Assembly: GCA_028023455.1 (NCBI GenBank)
Contig: JAQFVV010000182.1
Coordinates: 1,676,001-1,740,000 of the forward strand
Length of the DNA stretch: 64,000 nt
Direction of reading: 5' to 3'
DNA from: Epiperipatus broadwayi
Lineage: Eukaryota; Onychophora; Udeonychophora; Euonychophora; Peripatidae
The translations under genes and the position numbers were made by a program. The notes beneath the pieces are model-generated. The model worked only from the letters and a program-made list of their open reading frames with translations. It had not been told where the DNA came from and did not search any database. Below are positions 50,701-61,429 of the stretch, piece after piece. Position 1 is the first letter of the stretch. Every line of letters starts with the position of its first letter.

Positions 50701-53700
50701 GGGATAATTTTACATGAATTTACAAGTAATATAAAATAGTATATAACAAAATAAAAAGAGGAAGTTATTATATTACATTATAAAAAGCAATTTAAAATTC
50801 AAATTGGTGGTAGTTGAAAAAACTGAATAATAGTGGGTATTAATATTAGTTGGATAAGAATTAAAAAATAATTTATAAATATATTTTATAATAAAAATAA
50901 TTTATAATAGTTAACAAGTTTAATAATAATATTTTTTAAATTTAAAGTTTATATATTAACATTTAGTTTAATAATAGAAAATTAATAAATAAAAAATTAT
51001 ATATTTTATAGGTTAGTTATATTTTTTCTATTATGATAATATAGATTAATATAAAATAATTTATAAAATACTAAGGGCTTACTGCTTTTGCCTTTTTGTA
51101 ATATTTTATAAGTGTAGTATAAATTTTGAGTATATTAGTGTATGTATATTATATATTTAAGGTATATATAATAAGATATAATAATGAGTCACTTTATAAG
51201 GAGATATAATGTTGTTTGTTTATATATTAAAACTATTTGTGTATTTATATATATCTTATAACTCAGAAAAAGATTGACAAACAATCAAAACTGTAAAGTT
51301 AATGAGGTTTAATAAAATAAGAATTATAATAGTAATAAAGAAATGTGAACTTGTTAAATATTTGTAGTTATTAACTTCTACTTCACAATTATAAATTTTT
51401 ATTTTCTTCTGAAAAAATCCACCGAGTTTTTTTACCATTTTTTTTTGCCCCTACTGTTTTACTTTTATCTAATAACTCTTATATTTCCTGAAGCTCTGAA
51501 GCATTATTTGCAAAAACAACCATATCCGTAAAATCTAAATGTCTTAAATAATCTCCACTTACTTTCACTTCCTTAACTTTCTATTTTAAAATACAAAATA
51601 CATCTTGTAAAAAGTTTTGCAGATATAGAATCATGCTCGCATACATATTTCTCAAGGTTAACCTTCTTAGTATCATTATATAATCTAATAATTACTATTG
51701 AATTTTGATAAATATTCTTCAGAATATGACAATATCCTGATGATTCAATGCTTTAATCAATTTGAAAATGCTTATGGAGACATATGCCTTTTCATAATCT
51801 GCAAATTCAAAACACAATGGCAACTCATATTCAATGTGCCTTTCTATAATTTCTATCAATTTTGGATATGTTCCATTATGCTGAAACACTTTTAAATCCA
51901 GCTTATTCTTTTGGTTGGTTAGTATTCAAAGTTCCTGAAAATGAGTTGTAATTATCTTGGTAAAGGTTTTGTATAAAACTAATAAAAGACTCATAGATCT
52001 GCAATTTGTAATATCATCTTTTTTAAATATCAATATTATTATTGCATTTTTTCAATTATGTGGGTACATCTTCATCATTTAGATATTTCACGTATAACTT
52101 TGAATGCACTTTTTTTATGTCTCAACCTGTTTCTTTTAAGATATCAATTATAATTCCATCATTTTCTGGAGCTTCACCCTCTACATTGACTTAATTGCAC
52201 ATTAAAATGCTAGACAATTCAGAAGATGTAATAACTGTAGAAAATTCTGTTTTCTTGTTCTTATTTATAATATTCTTTTACACCTTTTATGATATCATCT
52301 CTTTTTTTGATAATAATTCTATCTTTTTTTATTGCAGAAATAACTTTCCTTCCAAAACCAAGATGTTCTTTACAAATTTAAGACTTATTCTCATTTATAG
52401 CTTTCCTTGTCAATTCGTAATTATATTTTCTTATATTATTAACTCTTTTTCATATTATTTTACAAAACTCTAGATATTCAATTTTTCTTATTATTTTAAA
52501 AAATTTTCATATTCTTTTTCTTCATAAATTCTTGTCTCAGTAGAAAATTCACTGGTAAAATTACTGCTTTTTTTATACTAGTTATATTTTTAGTGGTATT
52601 TAATAAAGGATTGGTTATCTTCTTATTAATTTTAATCAAATCTGAATCATCTTCATGATCAGTTAATATTTTAAAATAATTTGCAAGTACTAATTTAAGT
52701 TCATTGAAATGTTTCTAATGGTTAGGAATATCAACTGTCAATGTTGATTTATTTAAAAGTTTTCATCTCTCTAAGTTTTATATTAATATATCTTACACCC
52801 CAAAACAGGCAAAACTCACTATATGCATTGCCACACACAGCAAACTAGAGTAATCAATAGATGCCAGAAGGCTTGTGCATAAAATCCTCATCTAGTGCCT
52901 ACTCATCCAATATCCCCAGACTAGTTTCTGGCTTGTGGCCTTTGTCAGTGAGGAGCCTTGGATCTGAGAACACTGCACCTAGATCTAATGCAATCCTCTA
53001 GTAGCCACCTTTTATCTTCGCTTAACTACACAACTATGAGTCTTAAATTGAAAACACCTTAATATTTTCAATCCAAGCTCATTGGCTTATGTAGTCATAT
53101 AGGTCTGAACTCAGTTCAGTACCTATACATTTTGGTATCTTTGGTTCTTTAATAACCATAGCCACCACTATCCTATTAGGCAGGATTGGTTTTAAGCCAA
53201 TAAACATCACATGATCACCATTTCTGGGAATATTGAATGAGTAGGCACTAGATGGGGATTTTATGCACAAGCCTTTTGGCATGCATTGATCACTCTAGCT
53301 TGCTGTGTGTGGCAATAAGTATAGTGAATTTTGCCTGTTTTAATAACAGTTATAAGCAAGCATAAGAAATGGTGATCATGTGATCTTACACTTCACCAAT
53401 AGATAATCACTTCCTATACAGAATCTATTAAGAACATTACAATCTTGAAATACATACTTTTTTAAAATCAAAATATAATCCAATTGTACTATACTTTTAT
53501 TTGGATGCTTCCATATCTATTTCTGTTTAACATTTTTCTCAAAAAATAAATTCATAATATACAATATTCCTTTTTCTGTGGGTTCCACAAGTCTATGGTT
53601 TCTCTCATTTCTATCACCATAACTAAATTTACAGCATTTCTTCTTTCAATCATTTACCAATTCTAGCATTAAAGTCTTCCATGACAATTTTAAAATATTG

Positions 53701-56700
53701 TTCAGCCTAATCAAAAGCATTTTGTATGTCCATATAAAAATCCTCTACATTTTCATCATAATAAGAAACAGTTGGGGCATAAATCTGAATTATCAGCACT
53801 TTGCACTTTTCATTAATATGAATAATTAATCCTTCCATTCTGTTTGCTATACCATCCATCTCTACAATGTTGCTCCTTAGCTTTTTATTTAAAATAAATA
53901 CCATTCCAATTATGTTTCAAATATTTATATCTTTGTAGTAAAATACATGTCCATTTTTTAAATCGTATCTTCAACTTTTCTTCTAATATCACAAAGTTCA
54001 ATATTATCCCATTTAATATTAGATAGTTATTCCAATTCATGGAATCTTCTTTCACTTGAAAATGATCTGCAAATGTAAGTCCCCAAATAAAAGGTCATCA
54101 TCAAATGGCAGCCTGCATCTGTATTCAGAAAACTTTTAGCATTCTCTGCCTTCAGCCACCAACCATTGCCTTGGCTGGCAACTTTATGATCTACCTGGGA
54201 TTAAGGACCATAATTTAATTTGTTTGTCATGATTATAAATATTTATTTTTTAAAATAAGATCATTCATGCACATATTAATCCTGCTTATAAATTTTTTAT
54301 TAAAAAATTTGACTGTAATTTATTTTATAACTGTAATTTATCTTACAGCATTGTTATGCATTAATTAGGGGAGTTTTTAAAACACTGGTGAAGTTTTATT
54401 TTGTTGGTATAAAAAAAAAAAAATGTTCTTAATTAAAATAAATAATAGCTTCTAGAAAAGAAGTATCAATGATTTCTGAATTTAAGTTTGAAATTTCATG
54501 TGTATGGCAAATTGAACAGTTATATAAAATGAATTTTAAAAAAAGTAGAGAAGACAAAGTTTTATTTCAGATTACAAATGTACAATAAACAACATAATTA
54601 AAATATAGACCAAATTTAGTATCTTTTAGACTTAAATTAAAACAGGCAAAACTCTCCATGCAGTAGTGCCACTCAGTCTAAGCCAGAATAATCAATGGAT
54701 GCCAGAAGACTTGTGCGTAAAATTTTTGAAAAATGCATTAGATTACAAAGTAAAGCACTGTAAAAAAAAATTGAACTTTAATAAGCAAACTTTTATTTGT
54801 TACATTTATGAAGCACATAAAGACGGTCTCCTATTAAAAATTAGTCTGCATATAGAACAGTCAATACAAATTCAATATTTATAGGACTGGTGTTGGAACT
54901 GTAGTAGTATAATATTCTATGGCATTGATGTGATCTCAATTATAAAATGGTAACAAAAATAACTATTACTTACTCTATAGATTTAAAATCTGTCCTATTT
55001 AAATGATTCTTCTGACAGTTACTAAATTTATAGCAGTGGCAATTGCCTCATATTAAGTTTCCCTATCATAAGAATGCCTAGTTCAACAACAACATACACA
55101 TATGTTGCATTTGACATTAATACCTAAACAATAGAGTGAAATCTTAATTAGCCTTCAAATACTGAAGCATTACATAAAATAGACACATGAACTGTTGACA
55201 ATGTTTAGCTAAAGACAGTTAACAATATGTAAATAGAATTTAGTATTGCACAATGATGTGTTTAGTTACCAAGTTGGTGATGTGACAACTGTGCAATAGT
55301 TAATGATATTTGTACCAAATTTGTTGTAAAAGTTACTGTGATGTAGCCATATCAGAGTAGCAGTTATTTTGGTGTCATGCAACCAAATTTTAGAAGTTTT
55401 GAATTAAATTATGGCAATGTATATAAGTAAATACAGTATTAAGTTTACTTTGATAAATAATTCAAACACAGAAGACTACAACAAAAATATAATTATCAAT
55501 GATTGCTTGAAAATATAATTGGTAGTGAAAAATTTAATTGACATCATGATTGGTTATAGAATATTTCATAAAACTAGTTACATGTTTTAATTCAAGCTCC
55601 ATGACTAGTTAGTAATTATTAATTCATAATTAGAATTCAACACCATATGAAAAGCAGTACTATCATACAAATAGTAACAGAATTTTTCCAAAATTCTCCA
55701 TAAATTACTTTCTAACTAAACATTAATATTTCCCCCAAATTATATCCATACCTTTTGTATAATTTTATCAACCTCAAGAATTTTCAATTTCAAGAACTAG
55801 AAGATTAAACACTGGAATAGTCTTCTAACTCTTAACAAATTTTAATAATTCAATTGCTGGCTAATTTATCAAAATATATTGAATTTGGTATCTATTTGTT
55901 TTTTATTCTTTAAAAAGTTAAGATAATTCAAGAGCTTTAAATAATATCATCTTCTCCATCAGTGATAAAAGCCACTCCATATTGTGATACGTATTTTGGG
56001 TTGCACTTTAGCTATTCATTTATAGACCAACACTGAGACATTAGTTATTAAAGTAGCTATCTGAAAGGGAAAAAATATTAAGCCTATTCCTGGCCTGAAA
56101 CAAATTTCAAGATTCACTCATTCTGGATTTGAATCCGAATGTTGGACTTACCAAGTAGAAATATTAATTATTACACACAGAGCCCTTTACACTTAATCTT
56201 AAGAAAATCTGTATAGGTTTAATTATAAAACATTTAAATCAAATTATATTCTATCATTAAAGACAAATGACATTTTGATTATTTGTTCAGAATATGCTCT
56301 TAAAATAAAATATAAATAATATTCCTTTCCATTCAGACACACACACACACAGACACACATAGTGGAAAATAGGTGAAATTTCTTTCAAGCATTTCATTCT
56401 GAAGAATGAATAACGGTACTAGAAACATACTGCTTAACACCCACCTAGATTGTGAAGGCAATTTAGTTTTTACATTAGGTGGCGAAGATGCTGCATGATG
56501 AGCAGGAGGAGGTAGTACATTTTTTACACAGGATGGAGAAGTCCTAAACACTGGTATACCACTTCCTCGCCTTACAGGGGAATTATGTCGAACTATGCTT
56601 AAACCCGGTGCAGAAGGCCGCCGTAACTGACTAGGTTGCCTTAAGCCAGATTCTGGTGAAGAAATATAAGAGGAACGTTGGGGAGAGTCTGCTCTCTGCA

Positions 56701-59700
56701 GGGATAATTTAGAATCACTTGCATGTGTTCGGATCATGCCATTACTAGGACTTGTTGTTCGGATAAGTGATGATACTGGCTGATGTGGTGCTGAAGGTCG
56801 GATAAGATTTGGCAGACTTCTCCTATGCTGATCTGAAATAACTATAAATTATATATTATTAGAAGTACATTGATAGCAATATATAAATAAACAATAATTT
56901 TTGTAAGTACTTTATTATAAATGCAGTATATAGTATCTATTTTCTAACTGCTGCCACAAGATTAATATACACACAGTAAGCCAGCATGAAACACCAAGAC
57001 AATTTGTGATAGTTTTATTATTACAATGTAGAATATCTTCTTGCATTAAAAATAATTGGCTTTACACGATATGGCAAAATATATTTAAATAGTGCCTAAA
57101 AAAATATTTAAAATATTCCTCATGAAAAAAAGATTTCAAGTTATCTAAAAGATACTAGTGGAAGATATTTGATCATTTATTTATTCAAGAATGGCTTGCA
57201 AAAGCTTAATAAAAATCAAATCAGATGACTATGAAAACCATGAGAGATGAGCAACACTATATTAAGTCCTGAAAATCAATATTTGACTATTATATACACA
57301 AATCAGAGAATTATCATCTTTGAAAATATCAGTTTTCAGGCAACAATATTTTGCATCCCATAATGATTGTGATTCTCCAAATTTCTATTAATATTGAAAC
57401 TGTTAGTTTATTTGATACATTTTTGTTTTTTAATTTTGGATGCATTAATCAATAAATTTGATTTTAATAATCATAATTTATAATACAATATAAAAGTAAA
57501 GTTACTGATTATTGCAATGTGAAATTAAAAGCAATAAAGTAAGAGTCTTATTTTTCTTTTTCAGTTTCTTTGATGAAATCTGCAAATCAGTCAGAATTGT
57601 TAAAATATTGTATTATCAGAGGAAAGGTTCTATAGTGTTAAAATAATTTTGTAATTTATAAATCACTAAAGTGTGATATGGGAAAAAAAGGCATATTTAC
57701 ACATTATTTTATGATAATATTAATAAAGTATTTCATAATCAGTAATACTCTAAGCACTGGTGATACAATATGGTAGAGTCCGATTATATGTTGAATTACA
57801 GACATTATCTAGTTTTAATTAAATGTTTTTGGAAAAACTCAAACTTGATTTAAATTTTCAAATACATTCAACTATTAATACTACTCAGATTATTATATAA
57901 TAACATTAATCTATTTTATATATATATATATATGAAATATAACGAGCATGCTAATAGCTTTTAATATATATATATTGTAATCTTACAATAATTGATGTGT
58001 AAAAAACTTTTCCCATTTAAGTCATAAGGTAATGGCTTATAATTATCTACTATGCATGTGTAGAAATTGGCACATACAAGCAGAACCTTATTTATAGACT
58101 TTACTCCTTTTTCTATTTTATTTAATTGAAATAATATTACTCTCAAGACATAACAAAATGGTCCAATTCGTGAAACCTATATATGTATAGAAGAAAGGTG
58201 TGGTCACAATGGGGGCAAAATCCAATGAAATATAGTGAAGTAGCATAAAAATAAATCTCCATGGGATTGATAGAAGTCAACATGCTGATGCGATAAACAT
58301 GAAAAATAGCACCATTAAGCAGCAACATTTGTAAATTTGATTTGGATAACACAGCATCTTGGAAGAGTTATTTATGTGGACCATACTGAAAGATATATTC
58401 TCATACATAAAATTGAGGATGATAAAATAAAAGTGTCTATGCTTATGTGGTTCATGGGAAAAAGATATATTGAAATTGACAAATCAACTCTATGACCTTA
58501 GGATTCCCCAAAGGTATCAGGAGTTGAAGGAAAAACTAAATGTTTATTTCCCATTTGTAATAACTAAATTGGTGGTACAACTGAAATTGAGGAATAGAAA
58601 GCAACCATCTCATGAAATATATCGGTAATGATATACTACTTAGGACATTGCCAAAGAATTGTGAATATCATGTAGTCTTACGATAGGTTATTACAACAAC
58701 TACTACATGGAATGATAGAATGATAATTTTAAACAAGTATTATTAAGTGAACTGGATCTTAATTATAAATGCGCAATAGAAAAGTGCATCGCACAAAAAA
58801 CAATATTAGATAACACTTTGGAATTTATACCCTCTAAACAAATGGATATATACTCAATTGTAGTAAAAAAAAAAATAGATACAGATAGACTGGACTACAA
58901 GGACACAAAAAGCATTTTAACCTGTTACTGCTGCAGAAAAAATGGTCATTTCAAGAGAAACTGTAGATTTAGAAATAAAAAATACAATATTTTTAAAATA
59001 ACAAGACATTTAGCAGATATCTTCTGCAATAAAGACAAGAATGTTAAAACAAAAATGATGCAGATTATAAATCTGGGGAGGACGAGTAAGTAGAAAATAC
59101 AGAATAAAGAAATTAAATGTTGAGAACAATGACCATATTATAATGGATATGAATATATTCAAGGAGAAAATTACTATAGAAGATGACAGTAAAGTGAATC
59201 TGTCAATAGTATCATATAAAGATTGAATGAAAATTAGTAGTATAAGTAAGAAAAAAACACCACTTATGAAAACTGATGTTAATGCTACAAACATAAAGTG
59301 TCTGTACCTGTGAAATTAAATTCTAAGGTTAAATTTCTATCACTATATTTTAGCCCCTTACTAGGGAATCACTCGTTTAGTCCTTTGGGAATCTGTATCA
59401 ACATTATTAAGAGAATACAATTGGAAGCAGTAATTAGGATGAAGCACTCATGATTGTTCATGTGATGGCCAACAGTGTTATTAACAAGACTGGTCAAAAT
59501 TGAACTGATAAAAGACATTCAACCAAATATATCCAAGCAAGTAAAGTTCCTTTTGCATTAAAGGAGACAGTGGAAAAGACTAATAACAGCATGGTTCATA
59601 AAAGCATATTAACACTGATAGAAGATTCATCCTGGTCTACTCCTATAGTGATTATTATGAGACCAGATGGAAATCTTCGCAAATGTAGAGACTACTGTGT

Positions 59701-61425
59701 TATGTTAAATAAGTTTATTAATAAAACAGCCTACTCTCTTTCTAGTGTACATAAATTACTAGCATCGTTGCAAAAAGCCTCAATTTTGCAAAAATAGATT
59801 TAAAATCCACTTTTCATCAAATCCCCATTATTGATAGAACAACGGAATTACTGACTCTCATTACTCATTTGGACTTTATAAATGCAATAAGTTACCATAT
59901 GTCATTAGTTATACCTAGTATCTTCCAAGCTAAGATGGATAATTTACTTCATAGCATTGAAGCTGTCATTCATATTTAGATGATATATTGGTTATTACTG
60001 AATCGGAGCTTAATTGGCAATAGACGTAGATAAAATCTGTTGCAAATTGGAGAAAATTGGTGCCAAGTATATTGTTAAATGTATATGGTTAATAGCAGAG
60101 ATAAAATTTTGAGGTCATATAATTAATAAAAATGGAAACTTGGATAAAGTAAAAGCAATAAAAAATGCTGAGCAACCTAACAATGTAAAACATTTGCAGG
60201 CATTTCTAGACATATTGAACTTTTTTGAGAACTTTCTACAAGAAAACTCTCGTGTGTTAATGCCTTTACATGAATTATTAAAAAAGCATTAACACATGAG
60301 AGTTTCTTTTTAGAAAGCTCTCAAAAAAGTTCAATATGCCTAGAAGCATCTGCAAATGTTTTACATTCTTAGGTTTCTCAGTATTTTTTATCGCATTTAC
60401 TTTATCCAAATTAAAATATCTTTCATTTTTATTAATTATGTGGCAAAACTTTATCTCTACTATCAACCATATACATTTAACAGTATTTAACTTGGCACCA
60501 ATTTTCTCCAATTTATTATACATATATATAATTATGTACATATACTAAATATAATATATACATAAGGGTATACATATTAACTTAAAGCAGAAATGTTTAG
60601 TGATATATATAACCTATAAGTGCCAAGTTGATTTAAAGTACAATATAGTTTTACAATTTTATTACTGTGCCAATGCTAAAAAATTAAAAATAAATAGAGA
60701 TAATTTTTATTATTATTAAATACTTTTAGGAATTTACTTAATTAATTTCTTGACCCCTCCTCTGCCATGCTTTATTTCAAGTTAAATCTAAAAACCCTAA
60801 TTGTGGTTGAAGAAACAATTTTTTTTTTTGCTTTTTTAATGCATGATAAATAAAAGTATTTAAATAAAAAATGTTTTTATTTCTATAACCAACTTTTAGT
60901 GTATATCAGTAAGAAACATCAGATTATATGTAATCATTCAACAGTCATTTTTATTTCTATAATGCTATTCAAAATAATGATTTGAAAATTTCAATATCCA
61001 AAGGTTTTGAACAACATATAATCTTCTTATCTAGCTCTATATTGGCACTAAGTCAGAAAATATATATTTTAATGACCTTATTTACATGCTAATTGTAGGT
61101 CTTTTTCCAAAAGGATCAAAGTCTACAATTAGTTTATTTCATAAAAAAGGTTCTTAAAAACTCCCACCATAAGTGTAATAAAAAATGTGAGAAGAAATAA
61201 AATACATTAAAAATATATAGTGCAAATCATTCATACAGTTAAACTGAAGTGCAATATTTGAAAACATTTTTCAAAGAATTTAAATAAATAAATAATAAAA
61301 AATGCACTAATTACCTAAATTTCTAATAGCATCTAATGATTGGTTGCTGCCATGAAGACTATCGGGTGGACTGCTGCTCTGAGATTGAGGACTCTCTCCT
61401 CCATAATGAAAATAATGTGGCTCTC
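44635..61425 (-). CDS. SLAIN1/2-like: SLAIN motif family microtubule plus-end protein, C-terminal part
   Basis: On the - strand, exons 61425-61315, 56832-56445 and 44701-44635 splice in frame to 187 residues plus stop. All junctions are GT-AG. SLAIN proteins bind EB proteins at growing microtubule ends and recruit ch-TOG/CKAP5. Supporting motifs are RRSLPNL right after the first junction (SLAIN2 has RRSLPNL too), a Ser/Pro/Arg-rich disordered region with SGLRQPSQ and RRPSAPG, RRGSGIPVF (an SxIP motif in basic context, the EB-binding signal), TKLP as a weaker variant, and the terminal DDSWKEGCY, which in human SLAIN2 is DDSWKDGCY. The N-terminal half lies beyond base 64000. The frame is intact, so the gene is probably live. 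One SLAIN gene is usual in invertebrates, so I do not assign paralogue 1 or 2. Confidence 0.9.
46125..46850. mobile_element. Long foldback element, third locus
   Basis: The left arm (46125-46580) begins aaacagaggcaaaactctcc and reaches aagctgtttacacagaggca. The right arm (46590-46850) runs back as inverted sequence to gagttttgcctctgtgtaaa then aatggttatcatgtgat. The right arm lacks the segment around acattttggtgtct, so it is internally deleted. Confidence 0.8.
47090..48500 (-). pseudogene. LINE copy A, reverse transcriptase to 3' part
   Basis: On the - strand, RLDFADDVVIFANNAS surrounds an intact FADD catalytic motif (RC of 47737-47748). Further up lies a PENDG block (about 48345-48365), which corresponds to APENDG in copy B. 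The 3' part (47100-47450) aligns word for word with 49510-49860 of copy B. Motif style (PENDG, FADDVVIFANNA) resembles RTE-type or craniofacial-development-protein-2-like LINEs. Stops break the frame. Confidence 0.7.
48585..48660 (+). repeat. Possible tRNA-like SINE fragment
   Basis: The words gaccacctaatgagtgcaagttcgatacccataaag contain a good B-box-like ctgcaagttcgatacc pattern (gcaagttcgataccc). No A box is clear. Confidence 0.35.
49510..50068 (-). pseudogene. LINE copy B, 3' part
   Basis: This is parallel to 47100-47450 of copy A (for example ccccaaatttaatccaattagtctcatttctagct against cttcaaatttaatccagtttctctaacccataacct). It is separated from its reverse transcriptase part by the foldback at 50072-51350. 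Confidence 0.65.
50072..51350. mobile_element. Large foldback element, family 2, inserted in LINE copy B
   Basis: Arms of about 600 bases mirror each other around 50720. The left has ttattaaacctcatcaaact, agcagtaagcccttagtatt and aactgccaccaatt. The right has the reverse complements aattggtggtagtt, aatactaagggcttactgct and aatgaggtttaataaa, with outer ends cacatttctttatt / aataaagaaatgtg. The interior is nearly pure A/T. There is no ORF, so it is non-autonomous. Confidence 0.85.
51420..52795 (-). pseudogene. LINE copy B, reverse transcriptase part
   Basis: APENDGIIIDILKETG is read on the - strand near 52130-52185. HILKNIYQNSIVIIRL, whose family form is V/YI-x-LEDIYxNATAxIRL, lies at about 51675-51735. 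RHLDFTDMVVFANNASE lies at 51500-51540: FADD of the active site has become FTDM (51521-51532). The block order fits an RTE-like reverse transcriptase with frameshifts. Confidence 0.75.
52800..53392. mobile_element. Long foldback element, fourth locus, inserted in LINE copy B
   Basis: The left arm 52804-53220 starts aaaacaggcaaaactcacta, and the shortened right arm 53222-53392 ends agtgaattttgcctgtttta then aatggtgatcatgtgat. It separates the endonuclease and reverse transcriptase parts of the LINE, so it arrived after that LINE. Confidence 0.8.
53395..54190 (-). pseudogene. LINE copy B, endonuclease domain
   Basis: On the - strand 53904-53707 reads MVFILNKKLRSNIVEMDGIA and then LIIHINEKCKVLIIQIYAPT, a core of AP endonuclease domains. 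Below it, TWKHPNKSTVQLDYILI (about 53440-53500) and GSDYLLV (about 53390-53410) correspond to the family motifs TW-x-SPNG-x-x-x-x-QIDYIL and GSDHRLV, with the catalytic His of SDH changed to Tyr. Confidence 0.8.
54640..54735 (+). repeat. Truncated end of the long foldback family
   Basis: Only aaaacaggcaaaactctcca through atcaatggatgccagaagac is present; the sequence then changes to unrelated DNA. Confidence 0.75.
56085..56200 (-). repeat. tRNA-derived SINE fragment
   Basis: Read on the - strand, cattcggattcaaatccaga is B-box-like and gggctctgtgtgtaat could be the A box, about 45 bases before it. Confidence 0.45.
56336..56358. repeat. CA microsatellite
   Basis: A short imperfect (CA)n run. 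It makes an open reading frame seem to run past the SLAIN splice donor into Cys-Val repeats, which is intron. Confidence 0.9.
56445..56832 (-). CDS. SLAIN1/2-like: SLAIN internal exon with SxIP motif
   Basis: This 388-base exon runs from acceptor tttcag to donor gtgggt. It starts with the last two bases of an Asp codon and ends with AG of a split Arg codon. It encodes QHRRSLPNLIRPSAPHQ, a Ser-rich stretch, SGLRQPSQLRRPSAPG, RRGSGIPVF and TKLPSQS. SGIP flanked by Arg is the EB-dimer binding signature. Low complexity and high Ser/Pro/Arg indicate disorder. Confidence 0.9.
58400..60290 (+). pseudogene. Ty3/gypsy gag-pol remnant (+ strand)
   Basis: The gag C-terminus carries a perfect zinc knuckle CYCCRKNGHFKRNC (C-x2-C-x4-H-x4-C, 58923-58964). 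Reverse transcriptase follows: SSWSTPIVIIMRPDGNLRKC (59626-59685), the first catalytic Asp in FAKIDLK just past a frameshift at about 59785, and an intact YLDD at 59973-59984. Then come NKNGNLDKVKAIKNAEQ and NVKHLQAFLDILNFF, the RT thumb and connection. RNase H and integrase are absent, cut off at the inverted duplication at 60264. Protease is unreadable. Several stops and shifts make it inactive, but motif preservation is better than in the other gypsy copies. Confidence 0.85.
60044..60516. repeat. Inverted duplication of gypsy pol (hairpin)
   Basis: The left arm 60044-60263 (+ pol) and right arm 60286-60516 are inverted copies separated by 22 bases; an example is gtgttaatgc facing gcattaacac. 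The right arm keeps an 87-codon frame on the - strand reading HIINKNERYFNLDKVNAIKN, whereas the left arm has a stop in place of Trp in the matching word. The arms differ by roughly a tenth of positions. Confidence 0.9.
61315..61425 (-). CDS. SLAIN1/2-like: SLAIN exon upstream of the RRSLPNL motif
   Basis: This 111-base exon lies between acceptor gttttag and donor gtaatt. It begins with two bases finishing a codon from an exon outside the window and ends with the first base of an Asp codon. It encodes EPHYFHYGGESPQSQSS and then GSNQSLDAIRNL, a Ser/Gln-rich linker. It is assigned by in-frame splicing to the next exon, not by motif. Confidence 0.82.
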
Positions 61426-61429
61426 CTAA

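Larger units (their letters stand above)
44702..56444 (-). other. SLAIN 11.7-kb intron
   Basis: The donor on the - strand is gtgggt at 56444 and the acceptor is atag at 44705-44702. It is packed with foldback, LINE and SINE copies, listed separately. 44760-46110 is purine-rich AT DNA without features. 54735-56070 shows none either. Confidence 0.85.
56833..61314 (-). other. SLAIN intron carrying a gypsy remnant
   Basis: This 4.5-kb intron has GT (gtaatt) at 61314 and AG at 56833. Its main content is the + strand gypsy remnant at 58400-60290 and its inverted duplicate. 57834-57890 is a fragment of the SINE-like family end seen at 37040. 56860-57820 and 60560-61300 show nothing. Confidence 0.85.

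Noticed and set aside
54666-54884. 72-codon + strand frame
   Set aside because: Its first part is the truncated foldback end and the rest has no match to any known protein.
56333-56444. C-terminal continuation of the SLAIN frame into a Cys-Val repeat
   Set aside because: This is read-through of the donor at 56444 into a CA microsatellite; splicing to 44701 restores the conserved C-terminus instead.
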